64,000 bases of DNA, taken from Oryzias latipes (lineage: Eukaryota; Chordata; Actinopteri; Beloniformes; Adrianichthyidae). Position 1 is the first letter of the stretch, and every line of letters begins with the position of its first letter. Shown here one piece after another: positions 31,627-43,300 of the stretch. The notes beneath the pieces were generated by a model, which searched no databases, was not told where the DNA came from, and worked only from the letters and a program-made list of their open reading frames with translations. The position numbers were made by a program, and so were the translations under genes. Location of the stretch: positions 19,976,789-20,040,788 of the forward strand of contig NC_019880.2 of NCBI RefSeq assembly GCF_002234675.1. The letters are read 5' to 3'.

Positions 31627-31775
31627 CTGGATACAAGAGACACAATTATTTGCTGTAGTTAATCAAGTCTTTGAGGCCAAGGTGGTTCACCGGTGAAGAA
31701 GTTAAAGCCCTTTAAATAAGACTCAATGCTAGGGCCTGTAGAGGAGCCGCGGTACGATTTCCTACTGTGGAGATT
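31627..31775 (-). other. odc1: odc1 5'UTR exon 2
   Basis: 149-bp non-coding exon between acceptor TTCTTCTGACAG and donor CCAG|GTAAG. It carries most of uORF2 and the end of uORF1. The next exon contains the main ATG. Confidence 0.75.
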
Positions 31776-32497
31776 CTGTCAGAAGAAAAATAAGTCACTG
31801 AATCAGTGAATGAGCAGCAAGATGAGCCATTTTACATCTACAATACGCTGCACGTGTTCAGCTCAGACCCCTGAACCTCCTGTTCTGAGTTAGTCTCTAA
31901 CTTTCAGCAAAGCTGCCATTTTTCCAAGAAAAGCCATGATAACGACACGAGGCCCAAACACGCCCACGAAAAACCGTTATCCAATCACAGACAGGGTCCG
32001 GCGTCATGGGAAGAGGATGAGCCAATCATTGTCCGAGCTTTTCGTGATGACGTCAACATACCGGTTCCGCCTGGACTGGTAAATGCATGTGCCAAGAGAC
32101 GAGCTCTTTTTTCCATTTACTAAAATATTTGAATAAAACCGGACTTAAAGCGTAGAAACAGAAATGTTTAAGATCAGAGTCGCTGACGACATCAAACCAA
32201 AGCCAGAGGCCTGCGCTCTCCTAGCTTTAGCAATGTTAGCAAAGAAAGCTAGTTAGCAAAGCCATGATGTAAAACAGCCACGTAACGCTTTTGTAACCGC
32301 GTCCTGCGGTTCAATTCCTAATGAGATCCACGTCTCTCTTAGCCTTAAACAGGCACGCGGGCCCGACCGGACATTAGCCTGGTTGTCGGTACTTTAACCG
32401 AAAAGAACATCGTTACAGGCGAATTTAAGCGTACATACATAAAAACTGCAGCCGATTCAACGGCTTGTTAAAAATTCTCCTTTACCTGAAAAAGCAT
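31659..32497 (-). CDS. odc1 upstream ORF 2, spliced, 42 codons
   Basis: ATG at 32497-32495 near the end of exon 1 gives MLFQ, then splices in phase 0 into exon 2 (31775) and stays open for 38 more codons to TAA at 31661-31659. The composition is protein-like: RKSYRGSSTGPSIESYLKG in the middle and FNFFTGEPPWPQRLD at the end. I do not recognise it. The start context is weak (T at -3, C at +4), as expected for leaky scanning. It ends upstream of the odc1 ATG, so it would act as a regulatory leader ORF or encode a micropeptide. Polyamine-pathway mRNAs are known to use uORFs; conservation here is not tested. Confidence 0.45.
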
Positions 32498-32516
32498 TTA
32501 CAAAGAGCATGTCCAT
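31762..32516 (-). CDS. odc1 upstream ORF 1, spliced, 14 codons
   Basis: ATG at 32516-32514 (C at -3, G at +4) encodes MDMLFVNAFS, splices at 32486/31775 and ends ESPQ-TAG at 31764-31762. It overlaps uORF2 in another frame, so ribosomes translating it would bypass uORF2's start. Confidence 0.45.
31950..32070 (-). promoter_or_regulatory. CRE/CCAAT cluster in odc1 intron 1
   Basis: Contains CCAATCAC (31981), AGCCAATCATTG (32021) and GTGATGACGTCAAC (32044-32057), a full TGACGTCA cAMP-response element. It lies downstream of exon 1 and could be an intronic enhancer or alternative promoter. ODC genes are known to be cAMP-responsive; activity here is inferred. Confidence 0.4.
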
Positions 32517-32610
32517 GAGACCGAGGACCGGGCGTTAAAAAGAGTGGTATCCCCGCCGAAAAGAAGCGCGTTCTTCGCGACGCCTTTCTGCCGGCTGACT
32601 GCCTGGGAAA
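32486..32610 (-). other. odc1: odc1 exon 1 (5'UTR)
   Basis: The approximate start is placed ~28 bp downstream of the TATA box; donor TTCAG|GTAAAG at 32485. Contains the uORF start codons. Confidence 0.6.
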
Positions 32611-32700
32611 CCCGGTAGCAGAAGCAGAACAGACTTTATAGGGCGGCCGTTACCATGGCAACGCAGCCAGCTCAAACCGGCCCACGCTATATTCAGAAAC
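32611..32700 (-). promoter_or_regulatory. odc1: odc1 core promoter with TATA box
   Basis: The minus strand reads GCCGCCCTATAAAGTC; TATAAA is the complement of 32635-32640. GC-rich sequence and GCCATGGTAACGG lie just upstream. ODC genes are typically TATA-containing. Confidence 0.65.
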
Positions 32701-33040
32701 CAGTTCAAGCTCGTTACTTGATCCACGTGGTGAGACATCAGACAAGGGCCACACGGAGGTTGTTTAAAGTTCTTTTGAACGTTTTTTCTTCATGTGTTAA
32801 TCATTTTGGACAGCCGGAACTCTGTCCCGGTGTTAAAATTCATTCCAGTCAAGTTGACCTTTCAAAACTTGTAATAACCCCTTCTCCCCATAACCATTTT
32901 AGTCAGAGGAGACACTAATTACACCATTGTTGATACGGGATGCTGATGTGGAAACAGAGTAAAATACCAGATAGACAACAGATGAGCATGTTTCCTTTCT
33001 TTGGAGAGGACTGAATAGAAACTTCAGGATTCACTACATA

Positions 33041-33243
33041 GTAACCCTTGTTCTATCTTAGATGACCCCACCCTTCCATTGACGTGTTCTCCCTACCATG
33101 ACAAAGGTGGAAAGATTTCATGTAATCCATGGACACCAGTGAGGATCACAAATCATTGACGAAAAACGGTTCAGCGCACTGTCTAATGGGTCTAGATGAC
33201 CCAACTCCCAATGGTAAAGTGCCTAGGATAGCACAAGGGTTAA
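33041..33243. mobile_element. piggyBac-type MITE, copy 3
   Basis: GTAACCCTTGTTCTATCTTAG at the left (first base of TTAA mutated) and AGGATAGCACAAGGGTTAA at the right. Same orientation as copy 2. Lies between the odc1 promoter and the nol10 3' end. Confidence 0.85.
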
Positions 33244-33729
33244 ACAAGAGACAGGTAAATGGACAGCCATTTTTTAAAGACCCACTCAAATGAAAATAGT
33301 GTTTTTGGTGCTTTGGCATGTTCTTGTGGTATTTTAAGATGTTAGAGGACATATAAATAGAAAATTAATCTTAAAACGGCCTTTTTATGGATTTCTTTAT
33401 TCAAATAGTCATGAATCAGAAACTACAGAGCCTTCCAGCTGTCAGTAGCTAAATAAATCTGGTGAACCGTGCGCACGGATTAACCAATTGTGCTTGTACT
33501 GTTGCGCCTGAACACGGCCTGTGACTAATGATAACGTCACACGTCATCATTACTGGATGAACTTCAGCTGGAATAACATCCGCCTTTACTCTGTCTGGAC
33601 CTGACTGGAAACACCAATTCACGATTGGTTGCATGTTTTCTCAGGACTGTTCATTCAAAAGCCGCCTCCGCCCGTCCCAAAGCCGCTTCTCTGCTTGGAG
33701 AGATGAGATGCACAAAAGTTGTCAAGCCA

Positions 33730-34384
33730 GCCTGAAAATTTATTATTCTGATCTTCACATGTCCAAGAAAGCAGTCATTTAAAAACATATATTCAAGCAC
33801 AAAAAGATCAAAGCTGAATTGACGTCAAACTGAAGAGAAATCTGCTCATGTCGGCTACATCAGGTTACTGGCTGATTTCTGTTTATTCTGGTTTTGTAGA
33901 CTTGAGTGAGCCACTGTCTTTGTCATGGTGTTTTGGGTGAATTGTTAGGAACACTACACCCGGAGCTTGTGATGACACGTTGTCAATCATGTTTTTTTGT
34001 TGCAGAGAGAAACAGTCACTGATTTGGCAACACGAAGAAGGAAACTGGGCAACCGTTTTGTCGTCAAAACTCATTTGAGCAAAAAGTACAGATGACAATT
34101 TCAACAAGCCCAACTACTCTGTTCACCTTTTGTTCAGTCGTCTTTATACCAAATACAATCGCACAAGCACAAACCCTGTGTGTAGCACTAGGATGAATTT
34201 GAAATCCAGTGAATACAAAAATATTCCAGCAAGAGACAGCAGGTTCTCCATACTTCTCTGTAGTTATTCATAGCCCCATTCTGAGAAACTATGAAACATG
34301 AATAAACTAAGCTTCCAAATGTGTTGAGATGTGACTTTTCTAGTCCACTGGTGTCTGTGGGCAGCAGCTGTACAAGGCCCGTCC
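33730..34384 (-). terminator. nol10: nol10 3'UTR and polyadenylation signal
   Basis: AATAAA is the complement of 33739-33744, giving a ~640-bp 3'UTR after the nol10 stop. No repeats recognised within it. Confidence 0.65.
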
Positions 34385-37300
34385 TCAGTAAAAGCTTCTT
34401 CCTCCCCGGCCTTTCCCACGGACACTCTTCAGGTGTCCAGCTGAGCGTCTCAGTTTTTTCCTTTCCTGGTGGTGCTCGTGTTCAGCCTGTTGCTGCTTCA
34501 TCTGTTTGTCGGACTGCCAGAAGACAAAAACGGTGTTACATGACAGCCGCCGTGATGCAGGAATTGAACCACAGACTAACTGCTAACATGTTTTCTTTTC
34601 AGAAGTAAAAAAAAAAGTGAAAACGTGGCCCAGATCAAATCTCCTGTACAGTCATAACATGGATAATCATCTTTTTAAATATTCGCCAATGTTTCGTTAA
34701 CTCTAAGAATCAGTATCATATTTTTAGTTTGCATCTGAAACCAGGGCTCCAAATGAACTCGTTAGGTGAGTAGCCAAGGTAACATCCAAAGTCTACCAGC
34801 CAAACAAAAATGATTCATGTTTTTGAAAGCAAAACTGTTTTTCCTTTTATTTATAAAGTTCAAGTTGATGATTGCTCTCTGGCGAAAACAAAACACTAAT
34901 AATAATTGAAAGTGTCGTCTTCTGTCAGGTTTTATAACTTTTCAGAAATGCAATTATTTTAACGAAAGACACTTCTGATCTCTGAACCTTTTTATGAACA
35001 CAAATCTTTCTTTGAAACATCTACTTTTCATCAAAGCTCTAATGTTTATTTCTGGTCATGGTCATTTATTTACAACTTAACAAACTTGAATTAACTTAAT
35101 TAAAATCACCAGTGTCTTTTTCAATGTAAAACAGAAGAGTAAAGATTAAAATTAGTGATGAATAGAATAATTACTTTAAAGTTGTTTTAAATTGTCATGC
35201 ATAGAAAAACATGCATATGTTGAAATATGTGCAACATGTTGCATTATTGTGTGTTCCTACAGATCAGTGTGTTGTAATTTTGAGTCTGTCATTTCAATGA
35301 CATGGAACTACAGGTCAGTGTGTGTTTGCGTTGGCTGAGGTCAGTGTGAGCAAATGCTCGAAATTACCAGCAGGCATGACTGCAGCAATAGTGAGCTCTT
35401 CATGAAAGCACAAAAGTACAGAAATTCCATGCAGCCCCTGAATGCCCCCTCCTGCTGTGGCGTCTGTGACTAATAAATCTGCACTACAGTGTCAGCATTA
35501 AATGTTTGAACCAGCTCTGGGATGGATCTTGGTGGTAGCCAAGCGGTAAGGAGGCAGACACTTAAAAGTCATGGTTGTGAGTTTGAATCCCTTGTCAGAG
35601 TTGATGAGCAATGCCTCGCCTGGAAGAGGCGGGTGTTCATTTAGAGCCCTGTGGGAACTTATGCTAACTTGCTGGGTATTACATTTGTGATGCTTTGCAA
35701 CACTGTGAAAACTCTTTGTTCTTTTCTTTTGCTAATTCTACTGACTGATGAGGTGATATATAATCAGAAATCTGCCCAGTCTTAGTCCATGAATGTTCCA
35801 GTGCTAAACAATGACGAACAGACCTTTTTTAAAGTGAAGGTGAGCTGTTTGCTGCCCACTGCCGTGTCTGCCACACTGATTCCTTGCTGCTCTTCCAACT
35901 GCAGGCGATCCTCCAGAGAGGCTCTGGATGAAACACAAACACATTGCACACACTCTGCAACATTTTCAACAGTATTTCTATACAATATTTAAATAAACAA
36001 TCACTGAAGAAAAACTTACTTTTGAAGTTTCTGCTTGTGAGCCATTTCATTGAAACTTCTAAACTCTTCTCCACTTTTGAGATTATAAAACTGGGGCTGA
36101 TTTGTCTTCTTGCTTTCTGCCACTGAGGGAGTTTTCTTGCCTCTGCTCTCTTTCTTCTCGAGCAAAACTGTGTTGCTGTCCATTTCCTTCCTTTCTTGTC
36201 TCCAGCGGTGTTTGTCTTCTTGCCGCAGCAACCTGCGCTGTTCCCTGACCTCCTCCAACCAGCTTTTGTCGTCATCAGAGCTCTCCTCCTCAGAGCTGAC
36301 TTGTCCTTCTGGCTCTTCTGCATCTTCAGCATCCTGGGTAACAAAAGTTAGATACGAGAGGAGCCTAAGAATTTCTTCTTGCAGTTCAGCCCTCTCATTT
36401 TAAACCTTTAACCCGGCGCTTTAGCTCCAGCTGATTCACATTGATCATACGGTGTGCCAAAGAGTGTGTATTATTTAGGATTTCCTGAAGACATCTCAGA
36501 CGTTCCCCCATTGATGTTGTGTCTTTCATGTCCCCCAGCCGGGACTTGAACCGGGGGCCTTCTTGCTGTGAGGCAAGAGCGCTAACCACTGCGCCACCGT
36601 GCAGCCCCTTTCTGTGTGGAGTTTGCATGTTCTCCCCGTGCATGCGTGGGTTTTCTCCGGGATCTCCAGCTTCCTCCCACCGTCCAAAAACATGCTACAT
36701 AGGTTGATTGGCAACTCTAAATTGTCCATAGGTGTGAGTGTGAGAGTGAATGGATGTGTGATTGAGGATATTCCACCCTGCGACAGACTGGTGACCAGTC
36801 CAGGGTATCCCTTGCCTACGCCCAAGTGGCCGGGATAGGCTCCGGCAACCCCGTGACCCCGAAAGGGAAAACGGTTAAGAAGATGAATGAATGAATCTCA
36901 GACGTTAAAGGGTGAAACGGTTAGAAAAAAACATTGTTTGGGACAACAGTCATTGACTTACAAAATGTTGTGAAAATCTTGTCATCTTTCCAGTAAACTC
37001 CCCTAAACATCGCCGTCATGTCTAACAACAGACTTACGAACAGTGTTACCTGTTTGTCCGCCGCCAGCTCAGCCAGCTGACGCAGCTTCTTCCTTCTTTT
37101 CTGTCCAGCTTTGGAGACGATGGGGTTGAGCAGGCGGAACTCCTCACTCTGCTCATCCACCTGGTAGTCGGGATTCTCAAACATTCTCTTGAAACGGTCG
37201 TCTCCGAGAATGCTGGGCATAGCCTGAACGAAGTAAAAAAAAGGGAAAAACACCAATGAATGCTGCAGCCATTTAACTGTTCTCACAACTCACTGAACCG

Positions 37301-40300
37301 CCATTCCCTGGACCCTGCAACCCCCAGGCCGTGCAGGGCAATCCTAGGCCGGATTTGCACACAGATGGGACGGCATCAATCTTTCTCTTGTAATCACTCT
37401 CCTTCATAACCCTTGACCCCATCAACATGGTTGGGAAATAAACAACAGTAACTTTGCCCTCTCTCCTGAATTCCCCTTTATTCCCATTTCCCAGCTCGTT
37501 CCATGCGCAGCAGCGGGGAATGGAACAGAGCGCCATGTGCAACAAGAAGACTAGAAGAGAAAACATCAGGGCAAAAACGTAGAGAAATGAGTGACACTGG
37601 AAAAAGAAGCAAAATCCAGAGAATTTATGGTTATGGTTAACCATAACTTTCCATAACCTATCACTGAATTTACAAAACTAAAAAAAACAAACCATTTGAG
37701 TCTGACTATTGTAGTCGGGCCGCTAAATCCAACCCAGACACCTATTGGAACATCCAAGTTTGTCTGACTGTGTTGGTGTCTGACTGCAGGAAGGTATGGA
37801 AGCCTACTGGGTTCAATTCATAAAAAAACAAACACAGGGGATCTTTGTTCTCACTCTTTTTTGATTATTGCTTTAAATTTTTTAAGAACTACTAAAGCAA
37901 AGAACTACAAACCAACCAACCTCATCTGCTCATGAAAACTACGAGATGATCTGCAATTAAAAGTAGAAAAGTGTCCGCGTCACAGACATGATCTGTTTAG
38001 TTTCTGTCCTCGTCACCACATCACCGTCTGTTCTTCCTACTGACTTTATCCACAAAGATCACTGAGTAAAACCTTGGATGTGGTTCTATTGACCGGTAGG
38101 AACTGCTTATTTTGGTCTGTGGTGAGGCAGAAAACCAGTTCCAGCCGGAGTTTTTCCTTCACATGAAGCTGCAGAGGCAGAAATCAGAACAAAGTTATAG
38201 AGAAGCTGACAAAGTTGACCACACCCCCAACGAGAGTGTCCAGCGGGTCACCCACAGACTTTGCTGCTTTGTGTCAGGATTGACTCACAAGCCAAATGAA
38301 TAAATAAGCAGTGCATCCTGTCCGATGTTGAACACTTGTGTCGTGTTTTTTCTGTAATGTTTACGGATAAAGTCAGTAGGAGGAACAGAACAGATGGTGA
38401 TGTGGTGACGAACACAAACAGAAAAATGTCTGTGACACGGACACTTTGATGCTTTTGTACTTTCAATTGTGGATCATCTCATAGTTTTCATGAGCAGATG
38501 AGGTCAGAGTCCACCATGTTTGGAGTTCTTTGCTTTAGTAGTTCTTAAAAAATATTAGGATTCACAGAAAAGATGCGATAGAAGTTCCCCCGTGGATGTT
38601 TTTCTTCAATTCTTTTACTGAGTACGATCTGTTTCCATAGTAGCGCCATCATTTCCACCCGCTTTCTAAAGTTCTCTGGCCATCTGCAGCGTTCAGCAGC
38701 CGGGTCTCTCCAGCCCCGCCTCTCTCATGCTGCTGATGTCCAAGGAGCAAAGTCTGCATTTTGCAGGTTTCTGCTGCAGAATGCGCTTCAGGTCTTTCAG
38801 TGGCCTCAGTCAATACCTCTCCTTGAAAATCTGCTCGTCGTTAAAGCTACATTTCGTAGCGTTTCACGATCCGTGTCTGATTTGAAGTTGAACTGACGAT
38901 AACTCGACTGCTTTAAGGCAACGTGGATTCCCACTTCTGATAGCGTGAGGTGGAACTTCTGCCACATTTAAGTTTGAATCTCTCTAAATTCTGATTTTTT
39001 AATGTATTCTTCCATCCAAAACATTAAAATTACATAACTTTTCCAAAACTTTACAGGGCTGTACACAAACATGTTTGTACACAAACATGTTTGTGTACAA
39101 ACATGTTTGTGTACAGCCTTCACTTTATATAACAGTTGTATTTTGCCATCTTCAAGTGAAAAATAGATTTTCCAGAAACTGGAAGACAAGTTGAGCCTTT
39201 TAGACACCAGTTTGCGAGAATATTGTCCCATTTCAAACTGGTCTGTTGCCAAAAAGTTAGGGACCACCGTTTTAGAGGGCTCAGACCATGACAGACATAC
39301 GATGAATTCTTTTGGATCATAAATGGAGTGTGACAATATCAACAAGTGAATTTGTGTTTTCATACCTTTCCCTTCTTTTTCTGAGAAGCCAACTCTGCAT
39401 CCTCGCTCCCCTCTTCCATCAGTTTCAGTGCCAGCTCTTTATTTACCTTTGGAAGCTTCTGTAGCGGTGAGAAAAGGTTATACTTTTTATTACACACAAA
39501 GAAGCTCCTTGTAGTATTCAGTCAATAACTGTTAATAACTGTTAAGATTTGTTCTGATGATATTAAAATTGGTTTGTAGAAGAAACTAAGTGTTCGAGCA
39601 ACTTCTTACATTAATCTGCACTCTCTGGGTTCTGGAGTCCTCAATCTTCTGGTGGATCTTCTCTTTGCGGTATTCCTCATAAGCAAAAGGATTTGCCATG
39701 GTCTTTACCTGGAGCCGAAAGCAAACAACAAAAGTATTGAGATGTGGCTTTTATGTGGGTTGTGTGTAAGTGGTTTGCATGCATGTCTACACTTGCATCC
39801 CAAACAATTTTATATTCAGCAATATGGAGTAATCCCATTCAGCAGACCTGTCAAAAGTTGCAGACAAAGTACGACACCAAAGGCAAAGTACTTTTCAAAT
39901 AATTTAGAAAACTAAATTCATTTGTCTTTGCTGAAAATCAAAAGTTTTTCCTGAAAAGGAAAGGTTTCGTTTGTTTTGTTATGCTGCACTTTCAAATTTG
40001 TAATTTCTGTAATTTTGACAGGGTATATTTTATAGAAAGCAAAGTCTTTTGGGATATTTAAAAGGTCTGTTTATTTTCATATAAAATTATCTAAAAGTAA
40101 ATATATTTGAATGTTTTTTTGTTTTAACTTTTACCTTATTTTTCTATCTTGCAGAAGATAATTTTATGAAGAGCAAAATAATATTTAAAGTTAATGTGGT
40201 TTATTACAGAATAATTTTCCTGTCTCTTTTTAAAGTTTTAAAAATTTATTTTTAGTGTGTTCAATAAATGTCTTTACTGTTCGGCCCGCGCCTTGAGTGT

Positions 40301-43300
40301 TTTGAATTTTGGCCCACGTGTCATTGAGTGTGGCACCCCTGGGGTATGGAGTTCTTGGGATGCATCTAAGCAGACCTCTAGAACATGACCTTTTTTCCAA
40401 ATGGCGCAACAAATAAAAATTACAGGTTGCACAAGTGTGGCCCACTTGATGTGGAAAACACATATCTCCGCAACTTTGAAAGTATCCCTATAATTAAACA
40501 ATGAACACACATGGAGCAACATTGTGGTCTAAAGCAATGACAGATATCAAAAGCCGCAAGCCAACATCTGCGTCCATATAGCCCTGTATGTTTCTGGCTC
40601 CATTTGAAAAGCTGTGGTCAGGCAATTAGCTGGCTGTGCTTTGACAGCACAAAGACAGGACATAAAAAAAATTAAAGAGAGAAGAGAAGGATGGGGCTAA
40701 GAATCCAGTTTAAGGGGTCTGACATTTTCCTTTCATACATAGTTCGTAGTTCATACCCTTTTCTTTTTTAGGTAATCGTAAAATATTCTACGGTACACAT
40801 ATAGAGCAAGGGTGCTTATTACGTCGATCGCGATCAAGGACGTGACAGTAGATCGCAGGCCATCGAAAATAATAATAATAATATATATATATATATATAT
40901 ACATATATATATACAGCCCTTTTTAGCCATTGGTAGAACTTCTTGATATCAGCCACTTCATTTATGGTCCGGTGGTACATCCCATTGAGGGGTTTCTTCT
41001 GCCATGAGGATCTGTCCTCCAGCACTGCATCCTCTGCACTTCATTGCCCGAGACATTCACTGAGCACATTGTCAGCTTGATGTACTCATGCATCTTGGAT
41101 GTTTCATCCTGGATAGTGGCTTCTACGCTCACTAGTCCTCGGCCTCCTTCCTTGCGGCTAGCATACAGTCTCAAGTTGCTGGATATGGGATGGAACCCTC
41201 CATGCATGGTGTGGAGCTTTCGTGTCTTAAAATCCGTGGTCTGCATCTCTTCCTTTGGCCATCTTATTATTCCTGCAGGGTATCTGATAATTGGCAGTGC
41301 GTAGCTGTTTATTGCCTGGGTCTTGTTCTTGCAGTTGAGCTGGCTTCTCAGGACTTGCCTTACTCGTAGGTATTTAGCTGTTGCAGCTTTCCTTGTTGCC
41401 TACTCCATGGTTGCCATTTGCCTGCGGAATTCCAAGGTACTTGTAACTGTCCTCAATGTCTGCTATTGTTCCTTCTGGGAGTGAGACCCCTCCTGTGTGG
41501 ACTACCTTGCCTCTCTTTGCTACCATCCGGCCACATTTCTTGAGCCCAAATGACATCCCAATGTCAGTACTGTAGATCCTGGTGGTGTGGATCAGGGAGT
41601 CAATGTCAATGTCGCTCTTAGCATATAGCTTGATGTCAACCATGTAGAGGAGGTGACTGATGTTGGCCCCATTTCTGAGTCGGTATCCAGTCTTGTTGAA
41701 TATTTGGCTGAGGGGGTTCAGACCTATGCAGAACAGCAGTGGGGACAGAGAATCACCTTGGTATATCCCACATTTGATGACACCTGTGCAAGTGGCTTCC
41801 CATTGGCTTCAAGGGTGGTTTTCCACAGCTTCATTGAGTTTCCTATGAAGGCTCTTAGAGTCCTGTTGATGTTGTACAGCTCCAAGCATTAGTGATCCAC
41901 GTGTGTAGCATTGAGTCATAGGCTTTCTTGTAATCAATCCAGGCTGTGCACAGGTTGGTGTGTCGTGACATGCAGTCTTGAGCAACTGTTCTGTCAACCA
42001 GGAGCTGGTGTTTGGCTCCTCTGGAGTCTCTACCAATGCCCTTCTGTGTGTTGCCCATGTATTGATCCATGTGCCTATTTATCTTGGTTGCAATGATGTC
42101 TGACATGAGCTACCATGTTGTGGAGAGACAGGTTATTGGCCGGTAGTTGGATGCGACTGCACCCTTTGAGGGATCCTTCTGGATCAGGATCGTTCGCCCT
42201 TCCGTTACTCATTCGGGGTGAGTCCCATCTCTTAGCAGCTGGTTCATTTGTGTTGCCAGGCGCTCGTGGAGTGCGCCGAGTTTCTTTCAGCCAGTAGGCA
42301 TGTATCATGTCAGGGCCTGATGCTGTCCAGTTCTTCATACCTGAGACTCTTTCTTGGATGTCTGCCTCGGTGATGGTTACTGGACTCTGTTCATGGAGGT
42401 TCCTATGTTATTTTCTCAGAAAGACCAGCCATTGGGCATCGCTGTTATGTGCTTTCTCTTTCTCCCATATACTTTTACCGTACTGTTCAGTTTCTAGCCT
42501 TGGTGGGTCTACTCAGCTGTTTTGACCAGCCGACCAGTTCATTGGTTTCTGTGAGTGTGGTAGGAATTGCCCTCAAAGCTTCATTCACAGCTTCCAGGAG
42601 ACTTTCAGGCGGTACATCACTTGACAGTTGTAGCTAGTGTCAGGGTTGCCTAGTGTTCATTCTAGACATGATTTTGTCTTTCAGGTTAGTTGCTGCCTCG
42701 CTCAGCGTATCTGTGGTTGTTGGGGCTGTGTACCCAAGCTCAGGGTGGGAGTGTAGTATAGCCTACTCTCTGACCTGCTGTTCTGGCTTTCTGTGGGGGC
42801 AACTGTGGGAGTAATTTTTAGGAAATGTAAAACACACAAGACCACTGAAAATCTCCCTCCATGTAGGGCTCCCCCCAAGATCTCACCCCATGGGGTCAAA
42901 ATGATCACAAGAACGGTGAGCAAAAATAATGGAACCACAAGGGAGACTTAGTGAATGACCTGCAGAGAGCTGGGACCAAAGTAACAAAGGCTACCATCAG
43001 TAACACACTACACCACCAGGGACTCAAACCCTGCTGGGCCAGACGTGTCCCCCTGCTAAAGCCAGTACATGTGCAGGCCCGTCTAAAGTCTGCTAGAGAG
43101 CATTTGGATGATCCAGAAGAGGATTGGGAGAATGTCCTATGGTCAGATGAAATCACAATAGAACTTTAAGATAGAACTTTACTCATCGTGTTTGAAGGAG
43201 AAAGAATGCTGAGCTGCATCCAAAGAACACAATACCTACTGTAAAGCATGGGGGTGGAAGCATCATGCTATAGGGCTGTCTTTCAGCAAAGGGACCAGTA

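Noticed and set aside
36530..36606. Possible functional tRNA gene on the minus strand
   Set aside because: Box A and box B are present, but acceptor-stem pairing is poor and the segment is enclosed with a SINE body by one target duplication; it is a SINE head.
39057..39118. Palindrome as a transcription terminator
   Set aside because: Intrinsic hairpin terminators are bacterial; this lies in the middle of a spliced vertebrate intron.
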